Shown here: positions 11,737 through 20,793 of the stretch, piece by piece
Position numbering within the stretch: position 1 is the first letter of the stretch
Layout: every line of letters begins with the position of its first letter
Assembly: GCA_951217055.1 (NCBI GenBank)
Contig: OX578280.1
Span: 9,798,271-9,862,270 of the forward strand
DNA: 64,000 nucleotides
Direction: 5' to 3'
DNA from: Gerris lacustris
Taxonomy: Eukaryota > Arthropoda > Insecta > Hemiptera > Gerridae
Notes under the pieces: generated by a model
Told to the model about the DNA's origin: nothing
Databases searched by the model: none
What the model saw: the letters and a program-made list of their open reading frames with translations, nothing else
Program-made: the position numbers and the translations under genes

Positions 11737-12509
11737 TTTTTAGGGTTTTGTAGATGAGTAAGCATACCTGTTATTTAATTATGATTTTTTTTTTTTCGAT
11801 CTTAAGGGTCCCGGGTTCGATCCCCCGGGGGGTCACAATGTTTTTTATCAGTAATAAAGACAAGATAAATTACATTTTTCAGGAAATTTGCATCGCCCCA
11901 CCATAAGGTATAACCATGAATTATTTCAAAATTTTAGGACCAGCCGTTATATAGTGGTTGGGGGGGGGATGTTTTTTGGGTATATTTTGATTTTTTTAAC
12001 CAATAAGAAATGCAAAATTTAAAAAAGCATATATATATTTGTATCCTACTCTTCAGCAGCTTTCATTTGATACCCAACTCAAAATTTTAAAAAAATAAAA
12101 TTTTGGGCGCACTTCACTTTTTCGCACCCAAAATTGGCAATTTTTGAAAATTTAGGATGAACTCCCGGAATTTTCATCGCGCCACAATAAGGTATTAGCA
12201 TGAATTATTTCGAAAGCATATATATATTCATGTCCTACTCTTCAGCAGCTTTCATTTGATACCCCACTCAAAAATTTAAAAAATAAATTTTTTTGAGTTT
12301 ATCACATTTTTTCGAATTGCGCATGCGCATATCAAATTTTGAACTTCTATATAATTTTCCTGTGGTTGGGTCAAAAAGTTGCACCAGTGTTTCAAATTTC
12401 AGCACTTTCGCTTAAACGGTTCGGGCCGCATGAACCAAAGAGCGACGGACAGACGGACACATCACCCTCGGCATAAGGGTTTTGAGAAGTATCTACAAAA
12501 CCCTAAAAA
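11737..12509. mobile_element. Terminal-inverted-repeat element with TTTAGGGTTTTGTAGAT ends (block A)
   Basis: A 19-bp inverted repeat (11,737-11,755 and 12,491-12,509) bounds an AT-rich interior with a repeated AGCATATATATATT / TCTTCAGCAGCTTTCATTTG segment. Inside is a B-box-like CGGGTTCGATCCCCCGGG (11,812-11,830) resembling a tRNA T-arm, without a recognisable tRNA 5' half. The right end carries GACGGACAGACGGACAC, typical of several insect non-autonomous families. No transposase remains. Block B copy: 31,435-32,308, longer by a duplicated internal segment. Confidence 0.7.
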
Positions 12510-13186
12510 TTACATCGTCAGTTTGGCGCCCCCCTTCAGGTTGGCGCCACTGGTGGGGGCCTTCCTCACCACCCCCTAGCTATGGTCCTGTTTATTACAT
12601 ATGAGTTAAATATTTATTCATTCTGAGTACTAATTACTCTGATAAATTGTTAAACCATAAAAAAAAGAAATCTTCTAAGTCTTTGATAACTTTTTGTTTT
12701 GATTGTCTCATTTATAATGAGAGTTTCAAAGAAAATCAAATTTGTTAAGTTAAGGAGTTAGTTCTCATAGTTTTTTTGGGTTTTTTTAAAAAATAGAAAA
12801 ACTACAAATAACTCTTTTGGAATTAAATGGTTAATCTGAGTTTTTCCTTTGATCCTCCAGTGTCTATTTATTGAAGCTGAATGGAGTTAGGATTCATTTC
12901 TTTCTTTTCCCTTTCAACTCTTGTTCTTTTTAACTTGTAAACAGATTTATTTGGTTAATTGAGTTTTTCCTCTTTTATTATGTTAGTTTGTTTATTTGTT
13001 AAGTCTTTTCTCTATTGTTTGTTGTCTTGTTTCTTCTTCTAAGCTTATAGTTTATTTAAATTTCAATTAGATGTGAAAAAGAATCAATTTCATTGATGTT
13101 TTCTCTTAAGATTTAAAACTTTACGGTAAGTATTGGTGTTTAGGAAATAAAAATTAAAAAATCGATTAGTTTATTTCCAAAATACT
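12510..13186. other. AT-rich non-coding stretch
   Basis: Collinear with 32,309-32,986. Pyrimidine-rich (TTTCTTTTCCC, TTGTCTTGTTTCTTC). No coding exon or RNA gene seen. Confidence 0.5.
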
Positions 13187-13769
13187 GTAGTCCACAGGCC
13201 ACCATAAGAAGTGAGTCGCTGATTGATAAAGTTTTCTTACCTTATGGAATCGCATAATTATGCCTTGTCCACCGATGAATTGGGTTTATGGCAACTGGGC
13301 GCTGGGCCATTTCTTTTTTGTTGACATGCCAAACTTGCCCTTCTCCGGGAACATTGAAAAGAGATAGATAAAGTTTTGATTTTCACAGGATCGTTTAATT
13401 AAATTATTTCAAAAACAGTGGTACACGTGGCCATCGATAAGAGTGGGCCGTTTGGGTTTTCCACCGCCCCAAACATATCGCTCTGCGGGGACGTTGAAAA
13501 GAAAACGGCTCACTCGTATCGGTGGCCACGTGTACCACTGTTTTTGAAATAATTTATTTAATCGATCCTGTGAAAATCAAAACTTTATCTATCTCTTTTC
13601 AATGTTCCCGCAGAAGGGCAAGTTTGGCATGTCAACAAAAAAGAAATGGCCCAGCGCCCAGTTGCCATATACCCAATTCATCGGTGGACAAGGCATAAAT
13701 AAGCGATTCCACAAGGTAAAAAAACTTTATCAATCAGCGACTCACTTCTTATGGTGGCCTGTGGACTAC
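13187..13769. mobile_element. Foldback element, 583 bp, block A only
   Basis: Starts GTAGTCCACAGGCC and ends GGCCTGTGGACTAC. Each half is the inverted copy of the other for about 270 bp (for example GGTACACGTGGCCA in the left half and TGGCCACGTGTACC in the right half). Block B reads straight through the site after 32,986. I could not define a clean target-site duplication. The 61-codon frame at 13,602-13,787 lies in one arm and is not a gene. Confidence 0.85.
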
Positions 13770-13998
13770 TCCCTAAAGTTTATTTAACAAAAACATCGGT
13801 CATTAATTTTCTTACGTTCTTTTGTAACTTTATATCTGTGTAAAGAATGAAGCAAAATTTGTAAGTGACTTAAGCGATTTCAACGGTAATTTAAAGGGTT
13901 ACCATTATGGGGGGGGGGGGGGGGGGTATTACCTTTGTACTAATTCAGGCAGAGGGTCGTCCGGATTAGAAGGATTTCGGGATTAGCGAGGTTTTTAA

Positions 13999-15181
13999 AA
14001 TATAGACTGCCGATTGGTGTGGCTTTTAGCTTCCTCGCATCCCATCCAAGTACTTTATTGATTTTATAATTTTACAAGCCAATATTGTCTAGTTTAATTA
14101 ATTGATTCCCCCGTTGTTTTAATCTGTCAAAATTGATTTTTTACATGACTTAAAGTATCAATACAGCAAAAGTTAGAGAGCGCAAACGATTCAGATTAAC
14201 CTGGGGCTATCTGCGGGCTACTTTTGATAAACTATAAATGTTTCATACAAATCAGATAAGTACTTTTGAAGCTATAGGTGTAAATAAATGTATGTTTGTG
14301 CGGATGTGGAAGAGAAACAAGTAGGCGCAAAAGATTGAAACTTATATGGGACCAACAACAGGCTAATCATGACCTACCATCCATTTCATTAAAATCTGAC
14401 GTGTGGTTTTTAAGATATGTTGGTTCGCAAAAATTGAGCGACAGACAGACCGACTGACAGACACGGAACCAAAAATGTTCCCTGATGTTTGAATCTGTCT
14501 TGGAATTTTTGAAATCGGAGAACTAAATATTTTTCGTTCTTCAGAACGATCACATAGCTTCCGTTATAGTCCAGGAGATGCGTTCAAAAAAGTGTCTGAC
14601 TAACATCAAGCTAGAATTTTGTATACAAGTCAATCTTTTAGCGCCTTTTAAGAATATGTGGTCGGCTAAGTTCGTCTGCGGGACATAGCTTTGGCAATAG
14701 GCGGTTGAAAAAAAACACGTGGACAATGTGATTTTCATGATCCTGAGCACAGAATTAGTTACTAGACCAAAAATCAAGTCGATGTTATTTTCACACTTAA
14801 TAGGTTAGTCATTCAAATATTACTAAAAATCAACGTGGTTACCTGTCAAGGAACAAACTAACATCAACTTGATTTTTGGTCTACTAACTACTTCTGTACT
14901 CAGGATCATGAAAATCACATTGTCCACTATAATTGGTGAGACATGGCCGCTCTCCACCGATTTGTTTTCTTTAAACGCCTATTGCCAAGCTATGTCTCGC
15001 AGACGAACTTAGCCGACCACATATTCCTAAAAGGCGCTAAAAGATTGACTTGTATACAAAATTCTAGCTTGATGTTAGTCAGACACTTTTTTGCACGCTA
15101 TCTCCTGGACTACTTGATGTTAGTCAGACACTTTTTTGCACGCTATCTCCTGGACAATTACCTTCTGTAAGCTCGGAAGTA
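13999..15181 (+). repeat. R1 repeat interrupted by a Harbinger MITE (block A)
   Basis: R1 runs from TAGACTGCCGATTGG to CATAGCTTCCG at 14,563, is interrupted by the element at 14,567-15,157, and resumes with TTACCTTCTGTAAGCTCGGAAG. Block B has the same nested pair (33,215-34,342), so this insertion predates the A/B split. Confidence 0.85.
14567..15157. mobile_element. PIF/Harbinger-type foldback MITE inside R1 (block A)
   Basis: Same family as 8850-9423. The TAGTCCAGGAG start is flanked by TTA on both sides (14,564-14,566 and 15,158-15,160), again a TWA duplication. The right terminus is partly duplicated: GCACGCTATCTCCTGGAC occurs twice within about 50 bp, and the last copy ends GGACAA instead of GGACTA. 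The short frames at both ends are the same arm sequence as in the other copies. Confidence 0.87.
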
Positions 15182-15239
15182 AAAATAAAGTAAAAGCACT
15201 TTTTTTTAAACAAAATTGCTCATAGATACTGCATTTGTA

Positions 15240-15753
15240 CAGGGTGGGGCGTGGGAATCGGACATTTTTCTAATAATCAGAACTTGGGCAATTTTTTTAT
15301 ATAAAATTAATTAAAAAACAGAAAGCATAATGAATGCCTAAAACAGTGGGTCATTTATGAAAAATAACATCCTTCAAGTGATAACCAGTTTCATTAATGC
15401 AATGCTGGAGGCATTCACGAAAATTTTCCTATACTCTCTCCAACATTTATCTGTCGATTCCAGCGATCTTCTGACGAATTCCATTTTTCAATGCATCCAG
15501 TGTGCGAGGTTTTGATTCATACATATGTGCTTTTATATATCCCTATAAAAAGAAATCACATGAACGAAGATAAATCTGGTGACCTAGGTGGCCACGGGAC
15601 ATCACCATGTCGTGAGATAAGGAGGACAGGGAACATGGGTCAGAAGAACGGCCATAGAAGTTCTGGCCGTATGAGCTGAGCCCCATCTAGTTGGAACCAT
15701 CATGGACGTCCTACTACCGCATAAAAAATGTCCTATTCCCACGCCCCATCCTG
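15240..15753 (-). mobile_element. Decayed mariner/IS630-like DNA transposon fragment (block A)
   Basis: Bounded by inverted repeats of about 30 bp (CAGGGTGGGGCGTGGGAATC at the left, its complement ending ATCCTG at 15,753). On the minus strand, shifted frames recover the C-terminal part of a DDE/D transposase: FQLDGAQLIRPELL, then VPWPPRSPDL, an SFM/CDFFL-like segment, KPRTLDALKNGIRQKIAGID, and ENFRECLQHCINETGYHLKD. This order (DGA, WPPRSPDL, terminal ECI) is what I know from arthropod mariner-like/DDE_3 transposases. Stops and frameshifts make it non-functional, and the N-terminal half is missing. Block B copy: 34,400-34,912. Confidence 0.75.
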
Positions 15754-16321
15754 CATTAACGTAACATATACATGGATGAATTAAACGTACAGAATTAACG
15801 TGATATGTAATTACATAATGTAGGATGAATATACATAACATGTGCATTCTTCTCAGTTTCCAACATGTAGCTAGACTCAACACACCTTTTAAATTTATAT
15901 TTTTCATTGAATTTAACAAATTTTAATTTGGCACAGAGTCAGTAAGAATATTCGTAAGAAGCAAGTTGCCATATAAATTTTAATGTTAAGAGCTTCTAGT
16001 CACCAAAGAGAACCTTCCGGATTACCGAGGGTTCCGGATATAGAATAGTGGGAAACCCTTTAGGATAGACACATTTAATAGCTTTTTTTTAAATGAAACC
16101 ACCTCCAGACTTAAGGCTAAAAGTAATTTAATTTTATTATTTCAACCTTCTCAACTTTATTCCTAAAAGTCAGGAAGTTTCTTATATTAATTATTTTTTG
16201 GTGATTTTTTATTCCAATGAATAGTTAAAATAGCTTTACGTAATTAATAATTTACTATGGGGGAGGGGGGCTGAGCAGTTTGCTTGGCGGCATGGCACCA
16301 TGTTGCCTAACTATTGTTAGA
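15754..16321. other. AT-rich non-coding stretch
   Basis: Collinear with 34,913-35,510. Nothing recognisable apart from a poly-G run (16,259-16,270) that is longer in block B. Confidence 0.5.
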
Positions 16322-16597
16322 CTCTTTTTAAGAACTGTAGTTCTTTTAAGGACGGTAGTTCTTTTAAGGGCGGTAGTTCTTTTAAAGACGGTAGTTCGTT
16401 TAAGGACGGTAGTTCTTTTAAGGACGGTAGTTCTTTTAAGGATGGTAGTTCTTTTAAGGGCGGTAGTTCTTTTAAAGACGGTAGTTCGTTTAAGGACGGT
16501 AGTTCTTTTAAAGACGGTAGTTCGTTTAAGGACAGTAGTTCTTTTAAGGGTGGTAGTTCTTTTAAGGACGGTAGTTCTTTTAAGAACGGTTCTTAAA
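16322..16597. repeat. 18-bp tandem array, about 15 units (block A)
   Basis: The unit is TTCTTTTAAGGACGGTAG, with TTCGTTT, AAAGACGG and AGGGCGG variants arranged in a partly regular alternation. A unit length divisible by three without stops gives a spurious VVLLRT repeat frame. Block B has only about four units (35,510-35,580). Confidence 0.93.
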
Positions 16598-16800
16598 AAA
16601 AGAACATTGGGTAAATGACACCTCTTGAGTAAAATAAATTAATTTTTTCAAATAAACCCTTAAGGCCCCATGGTCCAAATGTTTGCGCAAACATTTTGAC
16701 CGTGTAGGCCTTAAGGGTTTATTTAAAAAAATCAATTTATTTTACTCAATAGGTGTCATTTACCCAGTGTTCTTTTTTTAAGAACCGTTCTTTACCGTTC
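16598..16800. repeat. Large inverted repeat (foldback) next to the 18-bp array
   Basis: The left arm (16,598-16,670) and right arm (16,710-16,790) are complementary around TTTGCGCAAACATTT. Both contain GGGTAAATGACACC / GGTGTCATTTACCC and CTTAAGG cores. The outer edge carries AAGAACGGTTCTT, whose GAACGGT overlaps the array unit, so the array may have grown from this element's terminus. Block B copy: 35,575-35,775. Confidence 0.8.
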
Positions 16801-17156
16801 ATTACCGTTCTTGACCGTGTATGGGGCTGTTTGATGTTTGCGCATACAAGATGTTTGACGTGTATGGCCTAAATTTGCCCGACATCAGATTTGCGCAAAA
16901 TTATTCATCGTGCATGGAGGCCTTTAAAATCAAATTGTAATTGTTGTAATGCGTCCGTTTAACCTTGATAGTTTTTTTTACAATCTACTTGTTATAGTTG
17001 TTATAGAACGCCATTTTCAATTTGTTTTTTATTTTCCCCCTGCTAACAGGATGTATAATTGACATTTTTTGAACAGTCTGGTTATTTGATTTTAATTTTA
17101 ATGGCACCTGGTTGTGTTCGTCTTAGTATATGATGACTAAAGCGTTGATTAGAGAT

Positions 17157-18075
17157 GTTAGATCATAATGGCCAGTTGGTCTAGCGGCTAAGGCCACGCA
17201 GCTGCGGAGCCAATTCTCCCACCGCTAGTGTAACTACTGTGTATAGTCTGGCTCGTATATTCGATCGAGTGGAACATGTTAAGTGTTCTAATTATCGGAT
17301 GGGAAATGCAACAGTTCGAAACTTGGTTGCTTATTGTCGGAGATAAAGTCGTATCAGCTGAGAAAGGTTGTCTAACGAGACCCGTCTAAAAACAGACGGG
17401 AGACTCTTAGTCACTTATTTTACGACGAGTTGGGCATCTATGTTTCGAAACTAGACCAAAGTTCGATCCTCTCTGTAGCCGAGAGGGCCTAGCCTCCCTG
17501 TTCTATTTCGGGAGAAACGGCATCACAGAAATAAACTTTTCTATCCCGAAAAAATCGTCCCGATCTCCCTCGTTTGCCGACGTCAAACGCGACTTTGGCC
17601 GTATTCTGTGTTGGCACGACGTCACGGAGAACAGAGCGCTGGACGGACCCTGCTATGGAGCCTATCCAATTCCAGTGTATATTGGTGCGTGCTCTGTCCG
17701 CTTCATTTATCATTTAGTCGCCTCTGCCAAAATTCGTCGGCGCTCCTCTGTGAGAGAAATGCTTTTAGAACCGGGTAGAGGAATGAGCCGGCACTGCAAC
17801 TGTAACGAATCGTTCATTAGTATCTTTCTCTCTAAAGGAATTTTTATGTATGAATGTCTATATTTATTATTTTTTTTGCAAATGAAAAAGAGTCGTTGTT
17901 TTTCGCTTGAACATTTTTTAGTTTTTATTTCGTTTTAGAATGGCCATGTTTACGCCCTACATTATATTTAGAGTTGTCTAGAGCGGTGCCAATTATTATA
18001 TTTTATAAAAAGGTGAAATTTCATTGTATAAATAATGAATAAAGATATATCTCTGCTGCTGTTGCGACTGGTTCT
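17157..18075 (+). repeat. Conserved GC-balanced element with tRNA-like head and AATAAA tail (block A)
   Basis: Starts with a Pol III A-box-like segment (TTGGTCTAGCGGCTAAGGCC, 17,175-17,194) and ends with AATAAAG (18,040) followed by a TCTGCTGCTGTTGC tail. The interior is much richer in CG than the surroundings. From about 17,341 to 18,140 the two blocks differ at one or two positions only, against several percent elsewhere. The 74- and 87-codon frames on opposite strands look like no protein I know. It could be a long SINE, a solo LTR or a non-coding transcript unit; I cannot decide. Block B copy: 36,115-37,035. Confidence 0.5.
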
Positions 18076-18317
18076 TTTGTTAATCCTACATTACAACTAT
18101 CATCGAATGTTTTAAAATTAATTAGTTCATATTTCTTACCGACATTTTGTGTTAATTACCTTTCAATTACACATTATATTATATTCATCATTTGATGGTT
18201 AACTTTGTACCATCAAAAAAATGGAACAATCATCTGGGATCTGTGAACTTATTTTATTATTTATTTAATAATGGATCCCCCTTGTTATGTATAATCTATT
18301 TGTTTAAAACCAAATAT

Positions 18318-18374
18318 TATGTCTGTATATATTATATAATGTATGTGTCCATTATATAATATATACAGACATAA
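18318..18374. repeat. Perfect 25-bp inverted repeat hairpin (block A)
   Basis: TTATGTCTGTATATATTATA leads into an 8-nt loop (TATGTGTC) and the exact complement. The block B copy at 37,277-37,333 is identical in the arms. A short MITE or palindrome; no flanking duplication identified. Confidence 0.85.
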
Positions 18375-18618
18375 AAAATTTAATTTCTGGAATCGATTAA
18401 GAATGGTCTAAAACGGATTTCCATTTAGAAAATGTTCAAAAATTCGCAATACAAAAGTTTTGAAGCCATTGCAATAGCTTAATTATCTCCGTAAATTCGC
18501 TAAAAGGTATATTAATTTTCTTTAATTATTTATGTTGTTTTATAAACGCCGATTACTAATAGATTACAAAAATTTCTATAGCAGAGAGAAGTGATTGCAT
18601 TATTCACCTGGAAGCTAC

Positions 18619-18818
18619 NNNNNNNNNNNNNNNNNNNNNNNNNNNNNNNNNNNNNNNNNNNNNNNNNNNNNNNNNNNNNNNNNNNNNNNNNNNNNNNNNN
18701 NNNNNNNNNNNNNNNNNNNNNNNNNNNNNNNNNNNNNNNNNNNNNNNNNNNNNNNNNNNNNNNNNNNNNNNNNNNNNNNNNNNNNNNNNNNNNNNNNNNN
18801 NNNNNNNNNNNNNNNNNN
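18619..18818. other. Assembly gap (200 N)
   Basis: Exactly 200 N, a conventional placeholder length. The three N-spanning open frames around it are meaningless. The last real bases before it (TTCACCTGGAAGCTAC) match block B at 37,561-37,576. Confidence 0.99.
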
Positions 18819-19069
18819 AAAAAGACGTTTTCAAGTAACGTAAACTATAAAAATTTTCCCGGGGGAGGACCCCCGGACCCCCCTACAAGAGAGCCCAGCC
18901 CCCTTCAAAATTGGCTGGATCCGCCCTTGATATAAAGTAATTTAAGAACAAAGAAAACCAGACTGGTTAATTGTCTGCGATTATGCTAAGCCCACATTAT
19001 ACCCCCCCCCCCCTTATTTTTTTTAATCTGTGCCCCTCCCAAAAATAAATCCTGGGTGCGCCACTGATT
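18819..19069 (-). mobile_element. Truncated hAT element running into the gap
   Basis: Reverse complement of the left quarter of the element at 38,893-39,937, ending CTGGGTGCGCCACTG. It is followed by ATTTGCCA; the empty site in block A reads ATTTGCCC at about 150-157, which fits an 8-bp target duplication whose other copy is lost in the gap. Confidence 0.85.
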
Positions 19070-19199
19070 TGCCACACCAATTGGCAGTCTATTTTTTTTT
19101 TAATACAAGATTAATTATAATTAAATAAATGGTTATTTGATAAACCTCTTAACAACCATTTTTAGCCAAATGTATTTAAGGTTGTACGAATTTCGGTAC

Positions 19200-19242
19200 C
19201 AGTGGCGTATCCAGGGGGGGGGGGGGGGGGCACAAGGGGCAC

Positions 19243-19273
<31 letters not shown>

Positions 19274-19731
19274 AGACGGGCCAAGACCCGATAGAGTAAA
19301 AAAAAAAAAAAAAAAATACGCCGTATTTTTTTTAAATACATGTTTTTACATTCACCTCATATTCAATTTCACCTCAGAAATGCATAAAAGCGCTGTTTTG
19401 AGGGGTCATATTTTCAAAATTTTCCGGGGAGGGCCCCCGAACCCCCCCTATAGATCCCCCCCCCCCCCAATAATTAACTGCAGACGCCCATAACTTACAG
19501 TAAGATATTGTACTGCAGTAAGCATCACCCCAACATTTTTTAACGAATACGTTCTAAAACATTTATTGTACTTGGGCGCGGTGATTTATTTTTTTTTGGG
19601 GGGGGGGGAGCTGCTTTTTGAATAAGTAGTTCCCTTTTCTTGTTTCCACTACGAATTCCCCCCCCCCCCCACCCCAATCTAAACTGACTTAGAATGTGCC
19701 TCCCCAGACATACCCGCTGGATACGCCACTG
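19200..19731. mobile_element. hAT-type MITE, 532 bp, block B only
   Basis: Ends CAGTGGCGTATCCAG / CTGGATACGCCACTG (15-bp inverted repeat) and flanked by the 8-bp direct repeat TTCGGTAC (19,192-19,199 and 19,732-19,739). Block A has the empty site with a single TTCGGTAC near 277-284. The interior holds long poly-C and poly-G runs. A related copy is at 40,246-40,746. Confidence 0.92.
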
Positions 19732-20009
19732 TTCGGTACATAAGTCGACAATACTAATTTTATTTGCCTTCTATCAAACGTTAAATAACTTGCGTTTGTC
19801 TTTGAATTTCATCCACCCTTGCTCCTCAATCTCTTGTAGTACGTTTAAATGGCTTAAAGTCATGCTTCAACCGGAACTATGAAGAACTTAGATTTTTTAT
19901 TTATGTAGTCTTTTTCTTTATTTATGGTATTAATGAGTTCGTTACTGTTATATTTATGTAATGTTTTATTGTATTATTGATTATTTTTTTACTTTATTAA
20001 TTTTTAGTT

Positions 20010-20500
20010 TTACCACTTGGTACGGGTATTACATGTAAATTGCACCATTTTGTTTTAGCAGAAAAAAAAAAATGTTTTACGAAGTAAGGAAAATAGTGAA
20101 AATTGCACCACTGCCTTCCAGAACGAGGTAGGTCAAACTAGGTTAATTGGACCAATTCCTTTCAACCTCTCCTCCATCGTAAGAAAAAATTATATTTGTA
20201 CAATGTTCATTGGGACAAAGGAATATCACACTTCTGTAATTGAATGTGACAATATCTGTTAGCGTTAGCCTAACAATCAAATACACAAACACAAAGGGAA
20301 ATTTAGTCCAATGTATTTTGGGACAAAGGAACATTACACTTAGTAACAAAAAGGGACTAAACCCATTAGTCCAATCATTAAGTTAGACAAAGGGACATTT
20401 AGTGGTGCAATTCACACTATTTTACTTACTTCGTTTCAAGAGGTAGTGGTGCAATTTACATACTTTAATTTACTTTGTTCAAAAATATGGTGCAATTTAC
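20010..20500. repeat. Degenerate TGGTGCAATTTA repeat region (block B)
   Basis: Counterpart of 548-1045, with small indels. The minus-strand 68-codon frame here has no equivalent length in block A and is not supported. Confidence 0.5.
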
Positions 20501-20793
20501 GTTGACATTTCAATTGTCATTCCTTTACAATCACAGGCTGTATAAAGCCTGTGGCTGTAATAAAACATAATTATTCTTTATAAAAGTTACCTCAGCTCCC
20601 AGTAGAATGGCTTTGAGTTTATCCCTGGTTGTATAGTTAGGTTTTATGATTAGAGGCAGGAAGTTATTGATTATGGTTAATGATAATTTCATTTATTGAT
20701 TAATCACGTCATTATAAAACGTTGGTTTTATTGTTGATGAGTATAGGATACATCACAAGCAAGTTAATGTATTGTTGTGCTTGACCTATGAAA

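Larger units (their letters stand above)
1..18618. repeat. Duplicated block A (left copy of an 18.5-kb duplicated segment)
   Basis: Positions about 154 to 18,618 align collinearly with 19,070 to 37,576. Shared landmarks include the minisatellite at 2.3/20.8 kb, the inverted-repeat element at 7.8/26.5 kb, the mariner relic at 15.2/34.4 kb and the hairpin at 18.32/37.28 kb. Differences are scattered substitutions, short indels, array-length changes and block-specific transposons. The block stops at the N gap in the middle of sequence that continues without a break in block B at 37,576. I found no spliced or intact host gene in it. The two blocks may be alleles or a true tandem duplication; the contig-end geometry favours alleles. 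Confidence 0.93.

Noticed and set aside
15602..15919. 105-codon minus-strand frame, conserved in both blocks, as a host gene
   Set aside because: It overlaps a frameshifted mariner-like transposase remnant whose recognisable residues lie in other frames; the retained length reflects block similarity.
16280..16618. A VVLLRT-repeat protein of 112 codons
   Set aside because: Direct translation of the 18-bp array; reduced to about four units in block B.
18591..18935. Open frames spanning 18,591-18,935
   Set aside because: They consist mostly of N.
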